Positions 28,230-40,992 of a DNA stretch of 64,000 nucleotides are shown here, piece after piece. The stretch lies in the NCBI RefSeq assembly GCF_050948175.1, contig NC_135194.1:11338033-11402032 (forward strand), given 5' to 3'. The notes below the pieces were generated by a model, which was not told the origin of the DNA, ran no database searches, and worked only from the letters and a program-made list of their open reading frames with translations. Within the stretch, counting starts at the first letter, position 1. Each line of letters begins with the position of its first letter. The position numbers were made by a program, and so were the translations under genes. This DNA comes from Xylocopa sonorina (Eukaryota; Arthropoda; Insecta; Hymenoptera; Apidae).

Positions 28230-28660
28230 CGACCAATCAGAGGCCGTAAACTGTGCACGAATACTTTTCGAACGCACTACGTAACCGCCAATAGGGAGAC
28301 TTTTGCGAATTTTATCCTTGTCTCCGTCATATTTTATACTTTCACGAATCTTTACCGTCTGAAAGCTCGTTATAAATTCGAAATTCTAGATGTTGCACGT
28401 TCGAAACTGTTCCGTAGCGGTTTTAGGCGAGCCAAAATTAGCCCAATGAAATTAGAAAAGTTGATAAATACGGCTGTTCGAACAGACCTATCAGCGTTTT
28501 GCAAATGCGATCCCGTGATTCCTTGCGCGTTGGAGTTCAGATCAAGGTTTTCTGATCGGTCGTCATAGTTTGGGAAGGTGAAAAGTGTGCCCGTAGTTTA
28601 CTCGATATTCTTTATGAGATCTTACATTTAACGGTTGGCTCCTGAATTTCTTTCGCAGCC
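28230..28660 (+). promoter_or_regulatory. Likely promoter and leader exon of importin alpha
   Basis: Because the importin start codon abuts an acceptor, a noncoding first exon must lie upstream. A consensus donor GTAAGT occurs at 28661, which would make a 1.13-kb leader intron ending at 29791. Two CCAAT boxes at 28233-28237 and 28288-28292 lie upstream of it, common in TATA-less housekeeping promoters. CpG density is transiently high here, in contrast to the AT-rich intron that follows. Transcription start not seen directly; RNA data would fix it. Confidence 0.35.
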
Positions 28661-29791
28661 GTAAGTAACGAGACTGCACGATTATTGCACGCCGTAGGAC
28701 CCCGCCGTGAAACATACTATTGCGACGTACGCGAGAGATCGAGACGATTCCAGGCGAACGTCAGTCGTTCTGTCCCCGTCGATGCCAAAATGTCTAATCT
28801 AGCGTAATCTACTGTTCAGGGTAGAACGCCTTTTAAATAAATACGTAGTATCGTTCGATCCAGCGATTTTTATCGCTTCTCGCATCCGAAGTGATATCTT
28901 TATTGGTGGTTACACCCTATCCTCGTCATCGTCGTCGAATTAATACCTAACCCTCAATAGTCCATTGTCAAGCAGCTTCAAGGTATTCCTAGACCCCACC
29001 AACGATTCGATTACTAATCATGGAACAATGTTTACACTCACACTTCTCTACCTCCTAAATAAATGCATTTTAACCAGATTGTTAAACCGTATTGTTGTAC
29101 CGATACCATAATTGTTATTTTTGTCCTGCATATAACAGTTTCACCTACCCTACCATGTACATGTTTGATAGCACCTCCTATATTGTAGTAACGATTTTTG
29201 TTTTGAATAAAATAGTTTTCTAAATGCTGCTATTTTTCACCATTGGATTCAATAGGTTTCATGAAAATGGATTGTTATTTTCACTCCATTAAGATTAATT
29301 ACATGTATATAGACATATATGTATACATACCTAAATATTTAGATATATACCTAAATGCTTTTTTATGTTTGTTACCATGTTTATAGATGCATTAATCATT
29401 TAATTTGGCCATTTCATTATAATTGTTTCATTTGAAATAATATATATACATATACTGTCTCTAGAGCATGCAATAATTGTTCAAAAATAAATTTAAATTG
29501 AACATTACTATTTCTGTTGTGAAATTGATATAAATTATATTTTTTTGTATGCTAATTGATATTTTGTAACAATAAATGTTATATTCTGTCTATGGTTTCA
29601 ATCATGTAGAAAAATACAATGTTACATAATAATAAATACAAAGTCTTTTTATGTGCACATATTATTTGGATTTTTCGAAGGACAGTATAAGAACCTATGT
29701 ATAAATATTCTTTCATTAAATATTTGTAAATAAAAATCTGTTCTACATTTGGCATAGCTATTATGCATTTTCTTGTTGCTTAATTTCTTAG

Positions 29792-32386
29792 ATGTCAGTC
29801 GCAACTACACACAAGTATCGCTACAAAAATGTGGGCCTGGACTCTCAAGAACTGAGACGGCGCAGAGAAGAGGAAGGTGTTCAATTAAGAAAACAGAAAA
29901 GGGAGCAACAGTTATCAAAGAGGCGCAATGTTCCTAATATGGTTGCAGATGATGACAATGCTCCGACAAATGAATCTGCTTTCCCTGCACCACAATCGGT
30001 AAATTCAACATCACTGGCAGAAAAATAATACTTTGAAGAAATCTACAACTTTAATCAAGAATGCTAATAATCAGTATGTTTTTTTTTAATTTTACAGAAA
30101 GCTTCCACCATTGTTCTCGAAATGGTGCAAGAATTATATAGTCCTAATCCAGACGTTCAATTGGCTGCTACACAGAAATTCAGAAAAATGTTGTCTAGGG
30201 AACCTAATCCACCGATAAACGAAGTTGTAAAAACGGGAATCGTACCTAAATTCGTTGAATTCTTGCAGAATAATTCGAACTGTACTCTACAGGTTAACAG
30301 AGAACGAAGATTAATCTCGATTTATTTTAGTAGATTTTTCTATGTTTAACACATATATTTGTAATGATTTCAGTTTGAAGCAGCTTGGGCTTTAACGAAT
30401 ATAGCTAGTGGAACGTCCGAACAAACGCGCGTAGTTATAGAAGCAGGAGCTGTTCCCATCTTCATATCCTTGCTTAGTTCTGAATACGAAGATGTTCAAG
30501 AACAAGCAGTTTGGGCATTGGGCAATATTGCAGGAGATAGTCCTGAATGTAGAGATCATGTATTAGACAGTGGAATTCTCACTCCTCTTCTGCAGTAGGT
30601 TTCAAGTTTTAAATTATCCACGTGCATCTATTCTATCTTAATTATATTCGTTTTATCAATCCTAATGGCATCTGGAGTAACAAATAACTTTTTCGAAAGT
30701 TTCTACGCGAGAGAAATATATATCCAACATTTCCGAGTTACATGTATAGTTGGCACGAAAAGAGATTTATTTTTAGACCTACTCTTGAACCTTCTAGAGT
30801 CAAATTTCTTATGTTTCCTCGTATTAGTTTAAATAGCGCAAAGTTAATCTTTCTTGTTCTAGACTGCTTTCTAAAGCAACACGTTTGTCGATGACACGTA
30901 ATGCGGTGTGGGCATTATCGAATCTTTGTCGTGGCAAGACTCCACCACCGGATTTTACGAAAGTTGCACCATGTTTACCAGTTTTAGCTCATTTTCTTGA
31001 TCACACTGATAGCGATGTCCTTGCTGATGCATGCTGGGCTCTTTCATATTTAAGCGACGGACCGAACGAAAAGATTCAAACTGTTATCGACGCAGGTGTA
31101 TGCAGACGCCTAGTACAGTTACTCACGTAAGTATTGTGCATGGAAAATTACACCGTGATCATTCTTGGAATGGTAGAAGAGTTAGAATTTTCAATTATCG
31201 ATAAATATATAAATATATATACATATACTGTACGTAATGTATTATGATTAAGAATCGGTCAAGTACGCGTACACTAATACTCATTGCTGATATGATAGGA
31301 TGCGCGGAGCATTTCATTAACATTTACATTTTACATTTTCATTGAACTGTGTCTACGATTTAACTGAAACAGGACACTACGATGTCCAACGATAATGCAA
31401 AATTCTATATTCCAGGCATGAACAGGAAAATGTAATTAGCGCTGCACTTCGAGCAGTAGGGAATATAGTCACAGGCGATGATATACAAACGCAAGTCGTT
31501 CTTAACTGTAATGCGTTACGGTGTCTGTATCATCTGTTGAATTCGTCGCAAGAAACAATCCGCAAAGAGGCATCCTGGACAATCTCTAACATTACGGCAG
31601 GAAATCCTCAGCAAATTCAAGTTCGTACATGTCTTTTCCACGGACGTAATCGTTTAGCGATATTATTTATGTCGCCACTTTAAAATAGTCAGATGGATTT
31701 GTGTTTTCGAACAGGCAGTCATCGATGCTGGTATATTCCCCGTCCTAATTGACATATTGGCAAGAGCTGAGTTCAAGATTCGAAAAGAAGCGGCCTGGGC
31801 GATCACTAACGCGACAAGCGGTGGCACACCTGACCAGATACGTTATATCGTTGTCGAAGGTTGCATTCCACCGTTGTGTGATTTGTTAACAGTAATGGAT
31901 CCTAAAATCATTCAAGTCGCATTGAGCGGTTTAGAAAATATTCTGCGTGTGGGTGATCAAGATGCTGCCATGCATAATGGTATCAATCACTGTGCTGTAT
32001 TAATCGAAGAATGTTACGGTAAGCGTAAAACTAATTACAACTGAATCAGTAGTACGAAACAGAAAACTAACCACGACCTCTTTACACAGAGGATTTCCTT
32101 TTTTAAATAGTCAAGTCTGTTCTCTTTTTGAGATTCAATCTTCATTGATGTATTAGAATTGTGCTACAAAAAATATTGCAATGTTTCAGGCCTAAACAAA
32201 ATAGAATTTTTGCAATCTCATCAAAATGCAGAAATCTATCAGAAGGCCTTCGATATAATCGAACGGTATTTTGGCTCTGAAGAAGAGGATACGCGAGTCG
32301 TACCTACAATCGATGCGGAAGTACAACAGTTCCAATTCAAAGTGCCCGATTCGTCTCAGCAACCACTCGAAGGCTTTGAATTTTAA
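29792..32386 (+). CDS. Kap-alpha1: Importin subunit alpha (karyopherin alpha, KPNA1/5/6 clade)
   Basis: Adaptor that binds classical nuclear localisation signals and, with importin beta, carries cargo through nuclear pores. Coding exons: 29792-29998, 30098-30292, 30374-30594, 30863-31126, 31416-31620, 31715-32018, 32190-32386 (530 aa, the usual family length). The arginine-rich importin-beta-binding region spans residues about 8-50 (RRRREEEGVQLRKQKREQQL, then KRRNVP). Armadillo repeats follow with the Trp/Asn ladder of the NLS groove: EAAWALTNIASG, EQAVWALGNIAGD, RNAVWALSNLCRG, ADACWALSYLSDG, LRAVGNIVTG, KEAAWAITNATSGG. The C-terminal repeat (LNKIEFLQSH, YQKAFDIIERYFG) is where the export factor CAS binds in the family. 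Wording matches KPNA1/5/6 better than KPNA2 or KPNA3/4. The start ATG directly follows a splice acceptor, so a leader exon lies upstream. No frameshift or lost motif. Family certain; orthologue naming inferred. Confidence 0.96.
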
Positions 32387-33912
32387 TCGATTAGCTCTAA
32401 TCGAACCTCTGAATGTATCCACCTGATTCAATTCTCTTGTTTCGTTCATTGCGTTTACAACTTTTTTCTTCGTGAAAGAGACAATCTCCGAAATGAAAGA
32501 AAAACAAAAAGAAAAATCGGTCAAACGCAAAATAGTAGTATATTTATACGTATACTTCTCTTCAAATTCGTTTGTATCGAATAGAATATCAGTAAAAAAA
32601 AAACAAAAAAAAAACATCTTGAAGTGATCAATCTTTTGCATTATGTCAAAGATGAGTAAAATGTTTATTCGCAGTTATTTTAAATGGTTTTATCTTATTA
32701 TTTCAGCTACATCATACGCATCGTTCTAAGTTCGCCACGAGAATATGATTATCTTACTACGAACGTGTGTCAAATTGTCACACACCGTCAGTTTTTTTTT
32801 TCTTTTTTTAAGCTTTGGAATACATAATTCGAATACATTCGTGCTCGAACTCATAACATAAACGTATTATAGTATATGGAACACGTTTTAGTTCACTGAA
32901 GTTAACAAATTAAACATCTTAGTGCTTAAGTAGAAACGGATAAGGACGGAAAAACACAGTGATCGGGACGATTTACTATTGAGATGTACCAGTGTCTCAA
33001 ACGACGTACGACTGACTCAGAATTTACGGAAAAAAAATACTTGCACAACTAGCAAGACACTATTGACTGAAGTACGCGACTACGTAGCTAACACAGACAA
33101 CATTACGCAACGAGTCACTTACATCCTTACTACAGTAGGTAGAAACATGACCAATTAAACTTTTTTACTGCAAATACGTATCTCTTATAATTTTAAGGCT
33201 ATTCTATACAGAGTGCCCTTAAAAAAAAGAAGGAAGTAACATTTATGTCAGATTAATAATGTTATTTTCATTATATACATATTTATGTATATCTAACATT
33301 TCATCTAATATTGGTGCAGATACATTGATAGCAGATAATTACGAAATCCTAACATTGTTTCTTCGCCGATGTTTACTATGAAATTTGTGAATGAATTATG
33401 TTTAATGTTTTAATAAGTAAAATTTTCTATTTTCTAAAAGTTGCTTCTCTTAAAAGCGGTAAGATTGAAATTATGTAACAATAAATAATCTGAAAATATT
33501 TTTATATTTTGATTAATGAAAGTGAATTTTCCGCGCGTATCGTGAAGATCGATCGTATTCGTAATTGTACAGCAGATTAAATGTTGGACATTCTGTATAA
33601 AAGGTCTGTGACTGTATAAAATGTATTTATTATTTAGGTTTGACGGTACCACTCTATATTACGCAAAATATATATAAATATATATATAAATATATATATT
33701 GTCTACTTTTAGTTACGGACTTGAATTATTACGACAAAAAGAGGACTGTATTATAATAAACTCGTAAGCGATCATTTTGTTAATATATTTCGACAAGATG
33801 CATACTCTTACGAGTACTTGTTGCCAATTTATAAAATGCTTATTAAATAGAATATAAGTGTACTGAAAAAGAATTTTGCCATTTTATGTTGTGCAAGCTG
33901 TTCTTAAATAAA
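32387..33912 (+). other. Probable 3' UTR of importin alpha with poly(A) signals
   Basis: AT-rich, stop-filled DNA directly after the importin stop. AATAAA occurs at 33480-33485, 33755-33760 and 33907-33912, so alternative ends giving a 1.1-1.5 kb 3' UTR are possible. No other gene is visible between here and the convergent torsin-interacting gene. Confidence 0.5.
33667..33700. repeat. TATATAAA-type AT repeat
   Basis: Imperfect tandem ATATATATAAAT units inside the presumed importin 3' UTR. Confidence 0.7.
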
Positions 33913-34004
33913 TAATGGTAAAAATATTTGAAAAGTTTATCATTTAAGAAATTATACGCGAACGCTTATTTTTGTGGACATGAATCGATTTATTTGATCT
34001 TCCT

Positions 34005-34007
<3 letters not shown>

Positions 34008-34063
<56 letters not shown>
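34008..34063. repeat. TA microsatellite
   Basis: About 28 uninterrupted TA dinucleotides between the convergent importin and torsin-interacting genes; likely length-variable. Confidence 0.9.
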
Positions 34064-34066
<3 letters not shown>

Positions 34067-34631
34067 AATGTATCATTTATATAAATTATCAAATTTTTAT
34101 ATGGAACTAATTAAACTTATCTTAATTTTATAACTTATTTCATCGATGTATTTGGTAATTAAAATTTCTACGAGAAATTTTTTAAAACTTATTTTTTGTA
34201 AGTGTTTGCAATATATTTTATTTTCTTTCTGATATAATCGAAAGTGATGAAGAAGAAGCGGAAGCTTGTTTTTTACCGATATGATTCTATTTGTGATAAG
34301 ACATATATTATGCATTATAAATTGGCAATTTAGGACGTGAATAACAATACGCGGACAGAGACGGACATGTTACACTAATAAGAATACAATACACGACATG
34401 GCATGTACGAGGTGAACTTACTCATTGTATCTTATTTTAAAGCAGTCTAAACATGTCATTTAAGAGCATAAGCGAAATCATGTCAGAGGCATCGAACTTG
34501 TTGTTATATTTTTTGAAAATTTGTAGAAACCACCGAATATCACCATCGGAAATCTTTATCTGAGAATGTTGATTTGCTGTACTGTCATTTGACGTAACAA
34601 AATAAAGTTGAATATTAATACACAAAAATTT

Positions 34632-34753
34632 TTTATTCATTCGTTTAACGATACATAAATAGTTGTATCTATATCATCTATATACTATTATATGCTGCTG
34701 CACAATGTTATACTTGATTGATTGTATTTTATAATTATGTTCATATCAAAAGA
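34632..34753 (-). other. 3' UTR and poly(A) signal of the torsin-interacting gene
   Basis: Directly downstream of the minus-strand stop. TTTATT at 34632-34637 reads AATAAA on the minus strand, giving a short 3' UTR of about 140 nt. It faces the importin alpha 3' end roughly 0.7 kb away, with a TA microsatellite between them. Confidence 0.5.
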
Positions 34754-36105
34754 TTATAACTTGTTATTTATAGACAATGAACAATCGCTATAACTGAAAC
34801 TTGTGTTTGACTCTGGTAAGACTGGTACAATGATTCCATCTGTAAGTCTAGTTATTAATGGGTCCAAAATATCCTTCTCTATATACTTTGATAACCTGTT
34901 AAAAATTTGCTTCTCAACAAATTCTAATTCCTTTTGGGACGGTTTGTACTCATCAACGATTATTGTTATTATGTATATAGCATGCTCAACTAAAGGCTTT
35001 TCTCTATCGCAAAAATTGTGAAATGCCTTCATAGCTTCTGCATTTATACCTAACAAATCTTGTACTATCTAGAAAAGATTTTGTTGTAATAGAATGGTTG
35101 GTAAGTGAATGGAATTCACAGTTTTATAGAATAGACAAGGGATTGTATAAATACTCACTACAGCCTTTTTCTCTAAGATTTGTACCTTTAAATTATGAAT
35201 TACATGACCAATATCATGTGGAAAGTCACTTGGTGTTAACATTAAGTAATCATTGCTACCTAAAATATTACCACTCAACTGTCCAAGTAATCGAGCTAAG
35301 CAATTCAATGTATCTTTTTCCTTTCCAAACAATATTATGGTCGTTGGTTTGGTAGGAAATAAGGCTACATCATATATTCCAGCTGATATATCATTCCAAA
35401 TGTAGACCTTCTGATTTTTAAATCGTGATTGGATTACATGCATTGATTTAACTATTACATTATTTATCTCTACTAAATCTAGCTTTTTCTCTTCTACCAT
35501 TGCTTTATCATCTGTTTTATTAACTAGAGTACTTAAGACAATCGTGATAAGCACACAAAGAATGGTATACATAAACATATTACTGTACTTTGTAAAAAAC
35601 CCTTTTGTATCCTGACTCTGTACCTTGGATGATACAAAAGAATGGTTAGTAACATTAGAGTATTGACTATTATTTGGGCTGTGAAAGCTTTGTGTACGCA
35701 TCCTTGTCTCAATAGGAGAATTATGTGCGGATATAAATTGAAAACTATCCTCTCTATTATCTTTGTAATCATCATTAGGATAATCATCGTCATCATCAGT
35801 GTAATCATCACTATAATTATCATCATTATTGAAAGCATAAGAAAATTCTTGATTTGGCCTTTTAAAATTAGAAAAATCCATATTTTCGGTTACATTGGTA
35901 CTTTTTATGGGTGGACGTGCTTTAGGTACAGGTGGTTTAAAAAATTTTACTTGATCATTTAGCTGAAAACGATGTTACTCATTAAGCTTCAACATATTAA
36001 GTTCCACACCCATACATGGCATTTCAGCGAATATAATTGTGTATAATAATAGATGTTGCTAGTTATTAGTTAAATAATAAATATACATACACTGGATTTC
36101 TTCAT
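34754..36105 (-). CDS. Torip: Torsin-1A-interacting protein (LAP1/LULL1-like)
   Basis: Type II membrane protein of the inner nuclear membrane/ER whose luminal domain activates the AAA+ ATPase torsin in the known family. Minus-strand exons: 36105-36091 (only five codons, MKKSS, donor GTATGT), 35962-35159, 35068-34754; all junctions are phase 0, giving 377 aa. A cytoplasmic or nucleoplasmic N-terminus carries a proline-rich patch (KPPVPKARPPIK) and a very acidic Asp/Tyr tract at residues about 52-72. One membrane segment lies at about 133-152 (MFMYTILCVLITIVLSTLV). The luminal AAA-like domain fills the rest: VYIWNDI, TTIILFGKEK, and FHNFCDREKP matching the human YKYCDHEN motif. Arg at about 347 in ITRLTDGIIVPVLPE aligns with the arginine finger of LAP1/LULL1. 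It converges with importin alpha and diverges from ZDHHC6. The first exon is my inference from phase and donor; the in-frame Met at 35881 is the alternative start. Confidence 0.88.
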
Positions 36106-37463
36106 ATAGCATGTAATCAAAATATCAGTACATTGCGATCAATAAATTTAACCAAAAAAGCTTGAATGTGTAGGATTTTGAAAAAATACTTAAAATTATC
36201 AATCTCAAGAGCACATCACCAGCTCATGTGTATATATTGAATTCATATCGAATGACATATGTAATACACACCAGGAAAACCACTTGTTAAAAATAAATTG
36301 GACTAAATCGTTATTTTTCTATTAATATTATACTTTCATGATTTTAAAAGTTTGTGTTATGTAATTGTATCTATAATGTATGAAAAACGTTTTATAGAGA
36401 GATATTAAAAGAACTCGTCGGTTTTATTATAGATATACGAATAAACTACGGATTACTTTCGTAAATTATATTGGTAACCCTGTAACTAGATATAATAGCA
36501 TATGATCAACATCGAAGAAGCCACAGAATACTAATATAAACAGAAGTTTCACTAACACGTTTGCGGGCACTATAAGTTCCAGCGAGGTGCAAAAATTGAC
36601 AGTCATTTTATTTTTAAATTGGTTGTGATAACCGAAATTTGATTAAACACATTTTATAAGGGTAGTCAGATTATTATATTTTAATCGTTATATATAATAA
36701 ATATTATAGCATCCACGACAATACGACAATACAGATAATATAAAATTAAATTCAAAATAATTGACTTTAAGATTTGAATGCTATAGCATTCACGTCCACG
36801 AACGTGTTAATAATGAGATGTTTAACATTTTTCTGTCGCAAATAGTTACTTCAAGTAAATTGAAATCTCGTAAAATTTCCAATATTTAAGTAAGAAATCA
36901 GTTAATAGAGTCTAGTAGAGTATCAAGTAAATATTAAATAAGCCTAAAATTTTTATTATACAATCGTAACGTTAAATTTTTGTAGGAACTATCGTGTCGT
37001 ATTTTTAAAATATTATTTACTAAAATGGTATTGCATATATGAGAGAGAAAGAGATATATGCGAATACATACTTCAAATATACCTAAATGAATGTTATGCT
37101 TTATGCATGAAAATCTCGGATGAGACTCGAATGATCCGATATAATGAAAAGTTTGCGAAAATACGTCGGAATTTTCTATTAAACTATCAAAATTTTATCG
37201 ACCATTTCGTATAATAGGTTTCTATTGAATTCTTATCATATAGATATAAGGAAACATCACATTTTTTAGGAATGCTCGACATTGGTGCCACCACTGATAT
37301 GGTGTGCCAATATATATGAATTGTTACGGGATGTGTTGCCGGAAGAAATACATTTCCACAGATTCAATACACGATTGTAAGCATTGTCCATTCGTGATAG
37401 ACGTATCAAATACCTGGTTTTCAGGATTCAAAGATTATTTTCGAATAACTCTATGGTGACGAC
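36106..37463. promoter_or_regulatory. Divergent intergenic region between torsin-interacting gene and ZDHHC6
   Basis: 1.36 kb of AT-rich, CpG-poor DNA between two head-to-head start codons. It must hold both promoters and 5' UTRs. No TATA box at a convincing position and no open frame of note. Whether it acts as one bidirectional promoter cannot be told from sequence. Confidence 0.5.
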
Positions 37464-39452
37464 ATGTGCGTCAATCCGTTAAAGAAAATATGCCATTGGG
37501 GTCCTCTCACTGCTCTCGGTAGGTGAACCAAAGTTATTTAAGTCCGTTTTCTTCGACGAATGTCAAACAAAAGAATGCTCCTCGTATTTTCAAACATCGA
37601 AAGCGATAACGTGCTATTCTAATTTCAGTAGTATGTTATTACCGTATCATGAAATTTGGCATAGAAACATTGCGAGACTAAAGTTGACAGATGAGAGCTT
37701 TCATTTTGTTTTACAGAAGTCTGAATCGAATGCCGCGAAATTTGAAAATGCATTTTCTAAATGAAAAATGAATAAAAGATATAAATTACAAACTTCCTTA
37801 TGAATACTATCTTTTGTACTTTTCAATATATACTGGAATCTGAGCAATTAAATATATAGTTTAAACTATGTACAACATTTTAATTATTAATTTTTTTTAT
37901 AGCCTAAATAGATCTATTTATATTAATGCTGTTTTTTGCAATACTGTTTTAGGAATAATAAAAGTAATTACATTGATGACAATACACTGTAGTAGACAAT
38001 GGTGGCCACCCCAGGAAAGTTTTTTCGGAGCAGTTAATTTTATTCTTTTTTTTTGTCTTAGTGGATCTACTCTCTTTCACTTTATTAGTGCTATTTATGA
38101 AGGGCCTGGATACCTTCCGTTAAAATGGATGCCGGTATTGTAATACAACTTTATAGACAATATCTTATAGACATAAATGTTTATGTATTTATAGATGATA
38201 AATACTTTGAGAACTAGTAACTAACACAGAATCTAAAGTAGTTTTTCTTTTGCCTTTTTTAGGAAAAAGCAACAGACACCCAATATTTACAGTACTGTTC
38301 TGTTTGCGAAGGGTACAAGGCACCAAGATCTCATCATTGTAGAAAATGTGGGGTTTTATATAATTATTTTCTACAACTAATATATACCATTTATTGATCA
38401 CTATTTACTTTTCAGGTGGTCGTTGTGTGATGAAAATGGATCACCATTGCCCTTGGATAAATAATTGTGTCGGTCATTACAACCACTGTCATTTTATAGC
38501 ATTTCTAGCAAGCGCAGTTGGTGGATGTTGCGTTTCCACTTTCACTCTAGTTTCTTGGGTGATGACTGTATTATCTTTAAGACCACTATCATTTCCACCA
38601 CCTTCGATATTTATTCTAATACTAGTTATCTTTAGTATTGGTCTGTCAATCGGTGTTATTTTTGCTGTTGGAACTCTACTATATTTTCAAGTAAAATTCT
38701 AATATTTTAATTGTACTTTAATTTGTATAGGACTCTACAATTATTACTATTTTTTTATTTTCAGCTATTGTCCATAATAAAAAATATGACAGAGATAGAA
38801 GCTTGGATTTCAGAAAAGGCTCATTATCGACGATTCGGAACCAGGGACAAATTTATTTATCCATATTCAAAAGGATGGCGTTTCAATGTAAAACAGGTTC
38901 TCACGTGGGATTGCACACCAGTGGGTGATGGAATTCACTGGCCTGTTACCGAGGGCTGTGATCAATATACTCTAACGGTAACATTCTTGTATATCGATCT
39001 GTAATTATCGTGCAAGTATACGCCTTCCAACGATGTCCTTCGGGAGGTTAAAACACGACTGATATTCCAGCGAGAGCAATTAGCTCAAAAGAAAGACAAA
39101 CGGAAGAGAGCTAAGACTTACAGGGTTATAGAAGAAGCATCTGGATCGCGGTTACAAATAAGACACGGTTGGGGCGTATTTTGTCACCCACCCTGCACGG
39201 ACGAATCTCGTATTAAACTCGAAGTCGGAGATATGGTGGTCGTAACACGGTGGAGGAAGTACGTATTTGCGAAAACTGCAATTAGCTGTGTAATTAATTG
39301 ACGGATGTTTCAGATATTGGCTGTTTGGAGAGAAGAAACAGAACGATGAGAACGGGAAGCAAGTACGGATACGAGGTTGGTTTCCACGGCCTTGCGTGAT
39401 CGAAGTGATCGAGAACGAAACGTACTCCTCTCCCCTAACGAAAACAGATTAA
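37464..39452 (+). CDS. Zdhhc6: Palmitoyltransferase ZDHHC6
   Basis: ER membrane S-acyltransferase that attaches palmitate to cysteines of client proteins. Exons: 37464-37518, 37953-38134, 38263-38347, 38416-38690, 38765-38977, 39071-39258, 39314-39452; 378 aa against 413 in human. The N-terminus (LKKICHWGPLTAL) matches the human start (LKRLCHWGPIIAL). Two membrane segments precede the zinc-binding Cys-rich domain (C91, C94, KAPRSHHCRKC, GRC), whose catalytic DHHC is residues 116-119 followed by PWINNCVGHYNH. Two further hydrophobic spans end near residue 198. The C-terminal part carries the SH3-like domain typical of ZDHHC6 (WGVFCHPPC, GDMVVVTRWRKYWLFG, RGWFPRPCV). The protein ends TKTD without the basic tail of human ZDHHC6. 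An upstream ATG at 37454 is out of frame and stops quickly. Intron 3 is 68 bp and splits a zinc-ligand Cys codon. Confidence 0.93.
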
Positions 39453-40059
39453 AACATTCCTTCTTTGTATAGAATTTTTGTAATGTGTTTATGAATGTAC
39501 TACTGGACAATCGATATTTTTTATCTAGTGTTTTATATGCAAGTGTTTAGGTACGGATGAATGTCTCTAGATGTTTCGATGGTCTAATATGGAATTAATT
39601 CACTCTAGAACTAACAATCGAAGTAGTGGACATTGTATTTAGTTGTATAAACAAACGGATTTCATCGCGTTGGAACAAATTTGCATAAAGCAAGGTCTCC
39701 ATTCTACTTTCCATATTTTTCTCTTCTTTTTTTGTATAAAACTATTTATAACGAAATGTGTGCAAACTATAAAGCTTCTTTGTATTTTTGTACATCGGGA
39801 GGATCAACTATAATGTAAATACTTTGACATGATTACAGCTGTTATTAGTAATAGATACTGTGTGCTCTCGGAATAATGACGTATCGAACTATCAAGAGTG
39901 GCATTTAAAGAAGAAAGAAAAAATCTAGTAGCGTGAATTAACATGATGTTTTCTTTTCTTTGTCGTTTACAATGAGCAACTTATTACGATGAGTAATTAT
40001 AAAACGATACATTTCATTGTGTAAATTTTTACGAACAGTTTTTGTAATTGATAAATAAA
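39453..40059 (+). other. 3' UTR of ZDHHC6
   Basis: AT-rich sequence after the ZDHHC6 stop with AATAAA at 40054-40059, giving about 0.6 kb of 3' UTR. It marks the right-hand edge of the CpG-poor cluster; sequence to 40,992 beyond it holds no recognised gene, only the Reeler gene's presumed promoter and leader. Confidence 0.5.
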
Positions 40060-40992
40060 TGTTTCGTTAAGAACGAGAAACTGGTTGGTGGATACTTTTA
40101 TAGTTTGTGTCGCGATGCTTAGAAAGCTCGTGAAAAATCAATAGCACTGTGAAAACTAACACTGACCGAGGAAATAAACCATACTTCTGGTACGGACGGT
40201 GCAATGTTAAGCTGGGACGCGTAATACACTTTTCCACGAATCAATTTAATGATTACAACAAAGTTACATGCGACGTAATAAATATATAATACTCCTACAC
40301 CATTCTATATATTTTATTTCGTTCGATCGATGTAATTGTGATACGCTAAAATTCCCTTGAGCTCTTTCAAGCTATTTAAAAACCTACCCGTTAAGGGGAA
40401 ATAGGAGAAGGAAGAAAACCGTAGAAACATGGAGTTAAAATTCGAAATGTATAAGTGTTGAAGCAGAAATCGCGTGGGAGAATTTTTTCAAAAATTTGAC
40501 CCGTGCCAGATGCCGATTCCTTCCAGAAAGCGGTGGGAGGAGAGAATTAGCGAATGTCCAAAGACGCAATTCGCAGTCAACTGTAGAGTCGATGAAGGGG
40601 TCGAAGTGAAAGTGACAATTAGCAAAAGTGAATTGTGCCTGGCTTTTATGATTCCATGGTGGGATCTGGCCACGTTCAACTGACTCGCAGGTGTTCCAGT
40701 GATGCAGTTTCCTTCGGATCACTCCGACTCCAACACGACCACTTTCAATTACGCGTCTTTCCCTCCCGTCAATTTAATCGTATGAAATAGTAAGTGTTCA
40801 ATGTAAACGATCTATCAATTTCATTTTGGAATTTCAAAGGGAACTATTTCTCTGACGATCGATAGACAAGAAACTAGAATTCTGATAGATACTAACGATC
40901 TAACCACCCCTAAAGTACATACACCGAATTAACTGACTCTTTTGTTAAACGAAAGGTCAGAAGCGCAAGGAGAGTGTCGAGAAACGAGGAAT
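40060..40992 (+). other. Upstream region of the Reeler gene
   Basis: No recognised gene. Open frames on both strands at 40435-40722 have no homology I can see. The leader of the Reeler mRNA probably begins in the last 100 bp. A GGGAACTATT at about 40848 resembles, but does not fully match, an insect kappa-B site; immune control is therefore only a possibility. Confidence 0.3.
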
